64,000 nucleotides of DNA from Siderastrea radians (GCA_964017195.1 OZ024887.1:68164728-68228727), one strand, 5' to 3'. Numbered from the stretch's first letter, positions 36,301 through 47,790 are shown. Numbers and translations are program-made. Notes: generated by a model from the sequence alone, not told the origin.

Positions 36301-36408
36301 CGCCATGTTTGTTTGGAATAAAATTAGTACACAGTCCTACTCGGCCAAATTTCTTTACTGGGGCGATCATGTAAACTCGGTTCCAGACCTCGCTGCCAGC
36401 CCCCCCTG
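33356..36408. mobile_element. Inner 3.05-kb element with 8-bp target duplication
   Basis: A perfect 17-bp terminal inverted repeat CAGGGGGGGCTGGCAGC is flanked by GTCTGTTC on both sides (33348-33355 and 36409-36416). A second inverted block (TACATGATYGCCCCAGTAAA) lies about 30 bp inside each end. An 8-bp duplication and CAGGG ends fit hAT or P superfamilies. Interior frames (for example 35012-35212 with CCIAGCQN, and 35417-35857 with one stop) could be decayed coding sequence, but no transposase catalytic motif is recognisable. A hairpin of about 30-nt arms lies at 34985-35070. Confidence 0.85.
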
Positions 36409-36562
36409 GTCTGTTCAACGAATTGAGTCAAGCACAAAAACATGGCTGTTTCCTCTGCGGTACGCATTTTGGATCGAAACTAGCCAATCACGAGAGGTCA
36501 GCAGAACTTTCGATCCTTTTCAGTTGAAAGCTTTGAAAGAAATCTGTTCCTGTCTTAATTTA

Positions 36563-38012
36563 GGGACGGACCATGAGAAATAGCCGGAGGGGGGTGTCTT
36601 TTACCAAAAAAAATTCCTGCAAGCGGTTATGCCTAAAAAAAAAATTCGTGCAACGGAAGTGACATACATAGCATTAAAGGGCAACGCAAAGAAAAATAAG
36701 TTAGGGCAGAATATTGTAACACTTTACACTTTATTACGACAACAACTGTTTGATATTTTTCATACAACAAAACATATTTTAAAATGGCGATATCTTGCTT
36801 TCTGTTCAATCAAAACTACCACACATTTTCCCTGATATTTAAAATTATCAAAAATTATACTATAAAATATATATCTCCTTTCTTTCTTGTATATAAATAT
36901 ATTTTAGATAGAAAATTAAGTAAAATAATAACTGTAATATTTTCCAACCATATTAAAATGAGAACGCTTTTTAAAATAATAAGTCATACAGGACTTTTCT
37001 TATCGTCATTTTCTTATATACAATATACTAAAATGCTACACCTTCTGTGATTGGTCATTGCCTGGGATCTATTAGAGTAAAACATTGCGCTCAGTTTTGA
37101 AAACGTTTGTGAGATTTATATTTCGGATGCAGCAAAGGGAAGGCCTTGAAAACCGTTTAGTAGCAGAAGCTGTTTACAAGTATAAAGGAAAACATAATAC
37201 AAAAACGAACTGTTTTTTTTTTTGTGACTTTAAAATTCCCTAAACTGGCGAAAATCTCCAAAGCTGTTGCCATCATTACGAGACGCAAGTGAAGTTGTTG
37301 AAAAAAAAAGTTTAAATGAAAGGGTTTATAACAAGTAAAAACAAAGCAGAAAAGAATAAGCCAATACTAAAAGTAGCACTGGGGACTTGGAAAATGCCTA
37401 AACTGGAACAAGCTTCGACAGTCAATCGCTACAAGGCAAGTTTGATTTTCTTTTCTGTTAGTTGCATAATATATAAAATAGATACCTTTTGCCTTGTGCC
37501 GATCTTTTCTGTAATTGATCACAAAACATATGTCAAAAGTGTGACGCCTGCAGCATTTTTAATATGCGACTTTTTTAGTGTTCATCAATACCACATTTTG
37601 ACATCTTCTGTGATCTATTACTAAACAGACACACGACAAATGGGAAGCTAGTTGTTAATATTTTTATACATGATTCTACAATAACGGTAATAATGTTATA
37701 AGCTTAAATGTGTCACAACCCTCGTCTTTTTTATAACAAAGTTACGACTTAAACTTTAATTAAATGCCGCTTAATCCAGAGAACATATCTGAGTAATGAA
37801 GTAATAAAGTAATAATGATATTAATGATAATTCTTGCGTAAATGTTAGATGTGTTGCAAAAAAAAAAGGTATGTATCGGTAGGCGAAAAAAAAATTTCGT
37901 GCAAAACTTGTGTCCCAGAAAAAAAATTCCTGTAGACAAGTAGGCCGTAAAAAAAAATTCCTGCACCGAAAATTTTTTACCCCCGCTCCAGTTATATCTA
38001 ATGGTCCGTCCC
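36563..38012. mobile_element. Inner 1.45-kb element with TTA target duplication
   Basis: Ends read GGGACGGACCATKAGA in inverted orientation, and TTA lies on both sides (36560-36562 and 38013-38015). Joining the flanks restores TCTTAATTTAAGA, the repeated module of the outer element, so the insertion is precise. Both ends contain several A-runs followed by ATTCCTGCA or ATTCGTGCA. A TTA duplication suggests a Harbinger-like MITE. The interior is extremely AT-rich; its short frames look fortuitous. Confidence 0.82.
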
Positions 38013-38799
38013 TTAAGACACACTGCATCTTAGTTAAGATGAATTGCTCTTAACTGTTTTCAAATCATCTTAAAATTTATTTAAGATCAGGAGCAATCTT
38101 ATTTTAAGATGTTCCCTGTCTTAAGATAAGATATTCCAAAGTACATAACTTAAAATAAGAAGTGTATTAGTCTTAAATTAAGATAATGATAAAATAAAAC
38201 GTCTTCATTTAAGAGTCAAGATATCTTAGTTTAAGACGTATTCAAAACCTTAAATTAAGACGTTAAGACTCTTACAAAGAAATAAGAGTGTGGTCATCTT
38301 AATTTAAGACGTTTTTGACTCACTTAAGGGTATATCATCTTAAAATAAGATGACTTCGATCTTAATTTCAGTTATTATCCATCTTATGTGAGATGCCTAA
38401 CATCTTAATTTAAGATTTTAGTTTTTACGGAGTTAACTTTACCTTTTCATCGATGTGTTTATTCAGTAGCTCGTTGGCATAAATGTTAACCTTCGGATAA
38501 CTGTACGCTTTCGTATGGTTCCATGGTTTCCAAGTTTGCTATTACTACCATTTTCGTTCAACCCTGAAGCGTGACGATTTTTTCGCGTATGTTTACTTTT
38601 CAAACGTGACAGTTTCTCGTCTGGCCCAATGAAAATGCGCTGTTTTGGGCGGGAAACGAACAACGTTTGTCAAACGGCAGTTGCATGTTTTGTTCACGTG
38701 GCTGGCAGGTTTTCAAGTTTTCGATTGTACTTTTCCTCATATAATCTCTTGATCGGCTGGCAAGTTTTAGGTTTTCAGATTTTATCGAGAATAACACAG

Positions 38800-39486
38800 A
38801 TGGCTCGCGCACAGATAAAAGTAGTTTATGACTATTATTCTGCTAAAAGAACCACGCCGTTCTTCATAACAGAGGAAGAGTTGTTAAATTTGGACTTCCA
38901 CAGCTGTATAAAGAGTCGACTTCTGCTGGAGGTTCCGCACATGGCAAAATCAACATCAGCAAAGGCGCTTCGATTGACCATGAGCGACGAGAACCTGGAG
39001 GTTGATCTCTCTCCTATATATTTCAGCTTCCAAATCAAGGAAATCATAGCTAAACAGAAAAACATTACCGTTCAAGCATTTTCGTTCGAGAGCCCCTCGG
39101 TGTCAGTTGACTCGACAGCCCGTTCTGCATCGAGGGAGGTCACTGCTCAGAAAACAAACACGGGCGGACATGAACCCGAAGCTAAGCGACAAAAACAAGA
39201 TTCACTAGAATATGCCTCGAAAGCCCGAAGATCTCTTGATTTGAAGCAAGAAACTGAGCTCGATCAGTCTCTCGAAGGGCTAGACGAACTGTTCGAATGG
39301 CGCCCCCCCAATAAAGCCCAAGACCACAATAAACATCAAACACCTCTTCAGAGATACGTGAGTAAAACAGAGGAAGAAATCCTTTCAAAGCAGCAGTACA
39401 TCGATCGGCTGAAGGAAAAGGAGAGCGAAATCGTAATCAACCTCCAGGTTCTCGTCGCTCATGGTCAATCGAAGCGCCTTTGCTGA
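38800..39486 (+). CDS. Hypothetical protein within the foldback
   Basis: A 228-codon frame starting MARAQIKVVYDYYSAKRTTP. Residues 1-95 or so form a compact, mixed hydrophobic segment (FFITEEELLNLDFHS, VDLSPIYFSFQIKEIIAKQK) that looks like a small folded domain. Residues 100-190 are polar, with a basic patch EAKRQKQ. A short helical Glu/Lys-rich segment (KTEEEILSKQQYIDRLKEKE) follows. The last 13 codons run into the inverted right arm, so the original C-terminus is probably lost. The frame could extend upstream to an ATG at 38629. I do not recognise the family; it may be a captured or truncated host gene. Confidence 0.5.
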   Translation: MARAQIKVVYDYYSAKRTTPFFITEEELLNLDFHSCIKSRLLLEVPHMAKSTSAKALRLTMSDENLEVDLSPIYFSFQIKEIIAKQKNITVQAFSFESPSVSVDSTARSASREVTAQKTNTGGHEPEAKRQKQDSLEYASKARRSLDLKQETELDQSLEGLDELFEWRPPNKAQDHNKHQTPLQRYVSKTEEEILSKQQYIDRLKEKESEIVINLQVLVAHGQSKRLC

Positions 39487-39641
39487 TGTTGATTTTGCTA
39501 TGTGCGGAACCTCCAGCAGAAGTCGACTCTTTAAAGCTGTGGAAGTCCAAATTTAACAACTCCTCCTCTGTTATGAAGAACGGCGTGGTTCTTTTAGCAG
39601 AATAATAGTCATAAACTACTTTTATCTGTACGGGAGCCATC
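39446..39641 (-). pseudogene. Frameshifted inverted copy of the foldback ORF start
   Basis: Reading from the ATG at 39641 the minus strand gives MAPVQIKVVYDYYSAKRTTP and stays parallel to the plus-strand frame until LDFHS. There a 2-bp net deletion (CAGCTTTAAAG instead of CAGCTGTATAAAG) shifts the frame and the match continues only at nucleotide level. Confidence 0.7.
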
Positions 39642-40188
39642 TGTGTTATTCTCGATAAAATCTGAAAACCTAAAACTTGCCAGCCAATCAAGAGATTATA
39701 TGAGGAAAAGTACAATCGAAAACTTGAAAACCTGCCAGCCACGTGAACAAAACATGCAACTGTCGTTTGACAAACGTTGTTCGTTTCCCGCCCAAAACAG
39801 CGCATTTTCATTGGGCCAGACGGGCTGATGTCTGGGAAACTGTCACGTTTGAAAAGTAAACATACGCGAAAAAATCGTCACGCTTCAGGGTTGCAATTGA
39901 ACGAAAATGGTAGTAACCTTTCTGATAAGCTTAAGGCTTATTGAAATTTCTTCCTTGCCATTCAGTTATCACTTTGTGCATGCTGCGCTTCATTTACTGA
40001 ATGAATACTACATCTCATAGCTCTTAATTCAGTGTCATTTTTATCGAACACATTAATAATACTTTACCGTAGCTTAACGGGTCGCTTGACTTCAAGGGGA
40101 AGGAAGCAAGAAATTTCGAAAAATGTAATAACATTATGAGACGTTGTTGTCCATGTAATTTTGCTTTAATCTGTATGCTTTATATTGA

Positions 40189-40189
40189 T

Positions 40190-40224
<35 letters not shown>

Positions 40225-40252
40225 TAATAATAATAATAATAATAATAATAAC
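40189..40252. repeat. AAT microsatellite
   Basis: About 20 uninterrupted or nearly uninterrupted AAT units just before the LINE remnant. Confidence 0.95.
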
Positions 40253-40299
40253 TTTATGAGAAAAGACAGCACTGGAAAGAGTGTGGCCTTGCCCTCCCT

Positions 40300-40990
40300 T
40301 TCTGAGGGATAAGGAACAAAGCCAAGAAGTCACTAGGACACTGACACATTAGGCTTTGTAAAGAAGAACTTGCACCAGTGTCCAGAAATGATGGAATATG
40401 CCAGCACAATGTGGGACCCTTATAGCGTACCAAAGGCCAACTAGAACAAGTACAACGACGAGCAGAAAGATTTCCTACTAACACATACTCAAGGGAGAAA
40501 GGCTGTGTTACCAAGACGTGCCTTGTAACACTTGAATTGGTCAAGGTTGGAGAAAAGGACGAAAATTGCCAGACTCACACCGATTCACAAGATCCTCCAT
40601 GGTCAAGCAGCAGTTGATATCCCACAACATGTATAATATCAGACTTATCTGAAAACCAGTTCCTCACATTTAATTTTATGAAGTTCGATTCGTGTCTGGC
40701 CTGCAGGTGTCTTGTGACGACTATAAATATAGCTTCTGACCGAGAACAATTGATGATTGGAACAACTTGCCCCATGCCGTTGCTAAGTATTTTGATTGTC
40801 TTAATTAATTGTGGTGACGTTAACTGATTCAATCTTTTTATTTATTTATTTATTTATATTTAACTTCATAGAAATTGTAATTGTACTAGTTAATAACTGG
40901 ACCGCCAGTTGGTGACTGCAGACGCACTAGTGATTCTGCATGTCACCCCCGGGATGTTGCTAGTTAATAAATGTTAACGTAAACGTAAAC
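40300..40990 (+). mobile_element. Decayed 3' end of a non-LTR retrotransposon
   Basis: Reading across stops and frameshifts on the plus strand gives fragments typical of the reverse-transcriptase C-terminus: YASTMWDPY, KIARLTPIHKILHGQAAVDI, and a region ending near 40780 that corresponds to the usual terminal motif. The tail contains ATTT repeats (about 40838-40860) and ends in tandem CGTAAA units at 40977-40990. It is too broken to be active. Confidence 0.6.
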
Positions 40991-43533
40991 GGGACCTTGA
41001 TCGACCTTAATCACGCCAACGTCTTCTTTTCAGTGGTACTGTTTATGTGTGCTTATCTCGAAGCTTTAAAGTTTGTTATCACTTTGGATCTGTCAAAACA
41101 CTTGCCTGTACTATGATACCAAAACAAATTAATTTTGTCACGTAGAGATAGGGCGTGAGACGATCGAGCGCTAGCGGTGTCAGACCACAAAAAAGCAAAG
41201 AGGGAACTGACAGAAATTTGAGCAGACGATTGAAGCTACTTTTGCATTCGCGATAACAAGTGCAATATTTTACTGGTAAACAGCTTTCTTTTGTGGGCAA
41301 CCCATCACGTTATAGATAGCGAAAGCAGACAGAGGTACATTTGGCATGGACGGAAAGGAAAGCGTAAGTTTACTTACGGTAGATTGTGTACACCCACACT
41401 CATTGTCTTTTGTGTACATTAACACAAAAGCCTTTCTTTGACCTGATGAAGCTTAGCACGTCCTCAGTGAAGGTACACGACTCGGAAGTAATTGAAACCA
41501 AACTCCCTCCCTTTGGAATTTGAACAAAAAAAAAAACAAAAACAAAAACATGATGTAATACTGGCAGACTGACAACACCATAAAAGTGATAAAACCATAG
41601 GAGTGATTAAAGTCAAAACTGGAACAAAATTAAAACAGATTGTAAAATCTGATAAAAACAACAACTTTATTTTGACCCTATAGATGATAAAAAAATAAAG
41701 CAAACAAGAAGAAAGAGAGTATTCTGCATGATTTGTGCAAGGGAATGATTCAGCATTTATTGTGTCTTGATCTTATCCAGTGTACACGATTCGAGGTGTA
41801 CGTAAGGGTGTTTTGCCGTCCTAGAAATTGAAAAGCGGAAGTAATAAAAACTTAACTCCCTCCCTTCGAAGATATTATCCGGGGATCATTTATGAAAGAA
41901 TCAAAGTAAACCGCAATGTCAGAAAGATCTGTTAAGTAATCGTAAGTTTCTTTAGCTAACTGAAATGATTTCTTGAGACCCGGAAGTGGTGTGCTACGAT
42001 GCTTCACGTTTTACTTGTTGCTAAAGCGAAAGACATTCTGAAAACTCGTTGTCGAATAGTGAAGTATTGTCAGCTGAAAGACCTGCTCATACAGCTTTCT
42101 TTAAGTTTCACGACAACTTATCTTTATCGCATATCCGCAGCTCGTCTGTTTGTTTTCGCTTTTTTAATCGGACATTCGATCACATTCGATACAAAAAGCC
42201 GGGGTGGATGTAATTTTAAACTGTTGTCTAGTACTACTCGAGTGCGCCCCAGATTATGATGACCTAAGGCAGTGCGGAGTGAGGAATCACTCGTGGTTAT
42301 CAGTCAACAGACGAAAGGTCATCCCTTAGTTTGCCGCTTGCTCACGTATCAGCATTAAAACTCCGTTACAAAAACGTAATTGATATCTTCGCCTCGTGCC
42401 TTGTCTACTTCCAAGTGCATTTACGAGAAATTCATAATTAAAGTAAACAAATGTGCCTCATTTCGCGCGAAAGGAAGAAAAAACAGAACCGAAAACTCAC
42501 TTTGTTGTTAAAAAGAAACGCTGCTTTTAAGCCTCCTAGTTCAGTTACGTAACTTGCACCTTGCCCCTATTGATAACACATCACAGCAAAGTTTTGTTGA
42601 AGCACTTGAGTAAAAATTCTTGTATTTTTCCATCACAGCAGAATTGCCCAAACTTCAGCAGAACGGATTTTAAGCCGTTATCGGGAAAATGTGGTCTCTG
42701 AGGGCCGATTGTCCTTTTCTTTCAAGCTCAAAACACCAAGCTGTAAACAAGCATGGCTAATTGGATACGATAATATGTGGACATAATTATTATTGTAATT
42801 TGTTAAGATCTGTGCAATTTATTCGCAAGACAACATTTTGGGAAAGACAACAGTTTGCTGATGTCTTGAGATTTTTAATGATCGATTTCAATTTTTTTTC
42901 CTTATCGACTGCCTTGCTTATAAACCTTGTAACTATGATTTCGCGTACAACATGAAAATATGCTGACCTGTTTGGGGTAAACATAACCTTTACGTAACCT
43001 TTCAAATAAAACAAAACTGTGCACGTTTAGTTTAAAAATAAATTCATTTATTAGATAGGATCCACAATAACTCAATAATCAAAATAGTCTATGTTATGCT
43101 TTCTGAGCGTTATACTCTAGCTTTGCCTTAGAAGTAAACAGAGCTTTTATTACACCAAGTGGCCAACAAATTAACAAAACGTGACATTATCGACTCGTGT
43201 ACGATCTATTTCAAGAGGCAATTTCCGTATTCTCTCCTCCCATTCGCATGTGCTATACATGCAAGGTTTCTTAACAAGCGAAATATTTACCCCCTGAAGC
43301 AAACCCTTTGTTTTCTATAAAATCACGATTGCTTCAATAGCTGCTGATAAATACCTTTTGGTGGCGCCAGTGGATGCTCCTTGTTTTCGACTATTTCAGC
43401 GGAAAAGAAGACCATATCTGCCAGTGTATCCCAAAGGCATTAAACTATGCCAGCAAAGGAATATCAAATATCAACTTGACGGGAAATTTAAAAATTGCGA
43501 TGATTATGATAATTATTGGCATCTTGCCTTTAG

Positions 43534-43767
43534 AGAGGCCCCGTTAGGGTTTTAGGATTATGGATTATTAGGGGGTTTTCGAGAAGGGATATGGATTATT
43601 GGCCACTAAATTTAAAGATTACGGATTATTTCTTTTTAGAATTTTATTTTAGGGATATAAAATAAAATTTATTTTGAGGATATATTAATTTACAAAATTA
43701 GGATATGGATTATTTCTAACATTTACCCAGGATTATGGATTATTCGGACCCCCCTAACAGGGCCTCT
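43534..43767. mobile_element. 234-bp MITE with TTAG target duplication
   Basis: Terminal inverted repeat AGAGGCCCYGTTAGGG, flanked by TTAG on both sides (43530-43533 and 43768-43771). The interior consists largely of repeated GGATTATGGATTATT units. Confidence 0.8.
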
Positions 43768-45240
43768 TTAGACGGTAACGAAAAATGACAAAAACACTCA
43801 AGCTTTACACAAATCTCCTTCTATTATATCCGACCGCCCCCTGATTATCACAGAAAACTAAAGCTCGTATGGCTTAAACCATTTTAAACATTATTGAGGG
43901 AATAACGTTTCTTTAAGGCCTTTCTTTAGTTGCTGTTGTTTCGTTCTTTTTCATTTTTTAAAGTAATGTTTTTTGAAGAAAATCCACTTTTCCTTTACTA
44001 CGTCCGCATAGGCTAAGAGTTCATGTCAGAACGGTGCTGCCAAATTAAAGCTTCAAAATATCCCTAGGTTTTTCCGACAATGTAGCTCTGGAGCCTTTTT
44101 CCCTAACGAGTTTTAGAAGCTGAGATGTTTAGTTTATAATTTTCAACTGCAAATTTTTAAAAATCATTTCTCGTGTTCTACTGTTCTTTTTAAAGGCAAT
44201 TGTTTATCTCAAGCCATAATCAGGTAATCAGGAAACGGAAGTGAACATTGATACCATATTATCACTAATCACAACAATAGGCGGAGATCACACACGCGAG
44301 GACTGTTGTACAACGTGTTCAATTTTGGACCTTCAATGTCAACAACATGCAGGTTTGATAGAGTTATGCCAGAAGCCTATCACCCCGGTTATGCATAATT
44401 AGGACAGTGGTGACCAGGAGATAAGAATAAAACGAAAGCGCCCGAAATAACACTTCAAGGTTGCTTGTTTATAAATCTGTTTTACAAAATAAACGGCTGA
44501 AATAATAATTGTCATGGCCTTTCAGCGAACGTTATGAACAACAGGATGCGTGGGCCATAGGGAGTTCTTGGTCGGGAGCTACATGTAGTACACAAAAAGA
44601 CCAAAGTCCGCATTTCACTATGTTATTGGCATTTTTATGATATCACGGTTTCCATCTCTGTTGCCCTTCGTTCCCTGTTTAGCAGTGTTGTTACTGCGTA
44701 GAACAAATTCATTTCGCTAGCCATGCGACGTGAACGTTTAACTGCACAAGAGCACGGCACGTGGTCTTCTCGCTAATCTCTGGGTCTATTCAGTTATCGA
44801 AATTTACAAAGGGTAAAATATAACTATTAAACGGGCATGATGGAACGTGGAGACCTGCTAGTTTGGCAAACGTATGTCGAACTATGTGCTAAAGCAATTT
44901 CCTTGAATAGCTCTGCTTCTTTTGTAAAAACAAAATAATAATAAATATATTAATTAACTTAAAAAATAACACGAGTAAGTAAAAATGAAAATTTGCCAAA
45001 ATAGCAAACAGCATCATAGGATGGCACTTAAGATTTCCATTCATATTTTTATCGGCATTAAATCACATTTCGTTTGATCTCTAGGATGGACTCTAACACT
45101 AAAAAGGCCCGATAATATTTTTGCGAGGAAGGATTGTTTTTCTCTTTATGTCGAAATAAATAATACGCATAGGACGACAAGTTTTCTCAATTGTGTTGTC
45201 AATGTTCAATTATCTCTAGCTGCTGTCTATGATATAATTG

Positions 45241-45275
45241 TTTCCGGAAGCTTCCGGCTTAACTTCCGGTTTCAT
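45241..45275. promoter_or_regulatory. Cluster of ETS-type sites
   Basis: TTTCCGGAAGCTTCCGG is followed closely by CTTAACTTCCGGTTTC, giving four CCGGAAR cores in 30 bp, two of them in a palindrome. Dense ETS cores are usual near promoters or enhancers. No gene starts nearby that I can support. Confidence 0.35.
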
Positions 45276-47404
45276 CGGTAGACGCCCAAACGTAGTCAAA
45301 GCTTACGTTTAAGCCACGTGACCACCTACGCATCCGTACTCGCCTAAGCCCGAAGATGAAATGTTTTTGTGTTGAGAAATGTTTAAATAAATTGATCGCT
45401 CTACCATGAAAGCCGAATAAAGCTGCAACGGCGGTATTGCTTTAAATCTATTGTTTGAATAGTTGTTTTTTCTGCCCGAGATTTTGACACGGCCTAAGAC
45501 AACCTGTTCTAGACGGAATCCAATACAGTGTTAAGAACCATTTACATCACTACCACCAAATAAAGTCACTCGAGCAGCTTATCGACACTTGTCGACAGTT
45601 TTCGGGATTGGTTCGTATTTATTCGGAAATGGTTGTCATGGCTGTGTTGTGGAATAATGTTGCCCTCCTACGCATGTATCACGCAGATCTGTCGTTTGTC
45701 ATTAGGTATGTTTAACGAGCCGTAACGCCTACGATTATATGCATAATTGGTTACAACACCAAAACCGTGCGGACAGGCTATCGGTGGTTCATTTATCGCA
45801 GTAATTGCCAAGCGAGGATACACAGCTCCGCCGTGTCAGAGAACTTCGGAAAATATTATCCCGTTACCAGCGCTAAAGCTGAAAACCTACAAGTAAACCA
45901 CTTTCACAGGATTCGAATTGGGCATGTTAACCATGGCATATCCACGTTTTCCCGCATATGAAGGTAACTATTTTCTAAACATTTTTTTATTAAGTCACAC
46001 CAGTTGGACGAGCGACGCGTCGGTGGTGGGTCAGTATTCTATTGTAGGAGAGGGAAGCCTGTCTCTGGGCTAAAAATATGAAATCTTGGGTATCTTGACC
46101 TATGCAAAAAAATTTTCTGTTCCTCTCGAGCCATGCCGCTGTTTAGCGGTTTAAACTGGCTCTTCATCGCATGAGTGATCATCACACTTCACCTTCGTAT
46201 ATAATTTGCCCCTTTAGAATTAGCTCAGTTTTGTGTAAATAGAAACTTAACATAAAGTAAGGCATTCCTAAAGCACCAATGTGGCAACTGACAACAGTAT
46301 CGTAGAAGCAATGGGCTGCTTTAGTGCGTGTTACATCGGAAACGTTTTCCTACACAGATCACTCGTATATATAGCTTTCGCTTGACTAATACGTGTCGGC
46401 CGTTTTTTGACGGGTTGAGTTCTACTCTTTTCTTTGCACACAATCCAAGAGTTCTGCTACGGTCGTTCCAAATCACTAAAGCGAAGGCTGATTACTCACG
46501 ACTCTAAGCTCAAGAAAGTGGTAAGAGCAGACACTCGTGTGCAGTTGTTTTTTAAAAAGAAGGCCGTTTGGAAGCTACTGTTCAATTACAAATATATGCA
46601 GAGCTCGCCCACACATTTCTGATACATTCAATAATCCTCACTAAACTACTGGGAAAAGAAGCAGCTCACACTCCATTTAAAGATTCACCAAAAGTATTTT
46701 CTTCCGGATGATTAATTCGCAACATTAACGTCTAGAAGGACAGAATTCCTTGTCGGCAAAAGTTTAGTCATAGTCTATCCAACTGAGGTGCGTGGGTGTC
46801 ATTGAAGGTCTAGTGACTTCGACTTAAAGCAGGCGCTAAACATCGCCATCTCAGCCATAATCCTCTTTTTACGTTGAAATTCTACGGTAAAATGCAAGCC
46901 TAAACCCAGCGGAACCCTTTGCAATAACAAGCCTTGTTCAGGACGAAAGGGAAAGACACTGTAGACTTTAAAAGGGCACAAACTCTCCCTGTCCCGCCCA
47001 TTATGTCCAAGGGACTAACCTCGAAATCTTTTATTTTTCTTTTCTATTAGGCTTCAATTGCAATCGTGTTTGTAAAGGGATGGCGTATTGAAACCCATGA
47101 CAGCAAAATGTTTTAAAACATCACACTGATAAATTTATAATAAATTCAAGTCGACTTCGTTTGCGCCCACGAGTTTAAACATTTGCCACGCAGCTGCTCT
47201 CGTGCTTCCAAGTCACAAGTCAAGGAATCAAAGCTCGCCTTACCTAAAAACTGGGTTAAAAACGAAATGAATAAGAATAATTTGTTTTTTCTTGAAGACC
47301 CAAAAGTGAACATGGCTTAGCAACTCAAAACCTCATTTTTCAAAAGGACCAGTAAGAAGCAACAGCATTGAATTTAGCAGAAAGATGATGTAAGAAAAAA
47401 AAAA

Positions 47405-47790
47405 ACCTCAATCATATTGCAACAACGGCGAAAGAAAAAAGTCTGTGGGCTTTCGCCTTTATAGTGCTTGCCCTCAAAATGAGTGGAACTTGTAGATAGA
47501 GGCCCCAATAAACTGAAAAGATCACGAGAATAAAAAAAAAACGTTCAATAGTCTAGTCATATTGCAACAACGGCCAAAGGAAAAAAAAACCTGTGGGCTG
47601 TCTCATTGCTTGCCCACAGCATAGGTGGAACTTACAGATAAAGGCCCCAGTAAACTAAATAGATCACGAGATCCTCTCTTGCACGAGAATTAAAAAAAAA
47701 ACGTCCAATTCTGTAATCATATTGCAATAACGGCCAAAGGAAAAAAAAAAGAACAAAAAAGAAGACTTTGGGCTTTTCGTTGTAACATGG
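47405..47790. repeat. Tandem repeat, unit about 145-160 bp, 2.5 copies
   Basis: CATATTGCAAYAACGGC recurs at 47413, 47558 and 47718, and each copy is followed by an A-run and TGGGCT. The first two copies continue with GGTGGAACTT-like and AGGCCCCARTAAACT segments. Confidence 0.8.

Larger units (their letters stand above)
32518..38432. mobile_element. Outer 5.9-kb DNA transposon with TCTTAA-rich ends
   Basis: Both ends carry the inverted repeat CTCCGTAAAAACTAAAATCT and a further 12 bp, and TTAACTT is duplicated outside (32511-32517 and 38433-38439). The first 240 bp and last 420 bp are packed with variants of TCTTAATTTAAGA, many palindromic. Two later insertions (33356-36408 and 36563-38012) account for most of its length; without them and one copy of each target duplication it is about 1.4 kb. 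No transposase is recognisable, so it is probably non-autonomous. The 7-bp duplication does not settle the superfamily. Confidence 0.82.
38542..39916. repeat. 1.4-kb foldback with 460-bp arms
   Basis: Arms 38542-39003 and 39446-39916 are inverted copies with only scattered differences; the central 442 bp is unique. Outer ends read TTACTACCATTTTCGTTCA in both orientations. It begins 110 bp after the outer transposon ends. No target duplication was found. The left arm holds the start of the open frame 38800-39486 and the right arm holds a frameshifted inverted copy of the same start. Confidence 0.88.

Noticed and set aside
44540..46800. EGR-like binding sites (GCGTGGGCC near 44546, GCGTGGGTG near 46791) as autoregulatory elements
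   Set aside because: Each has one mismatch to GCGTGGGCG, and several such near-matches are expected by chance in 17 kb.
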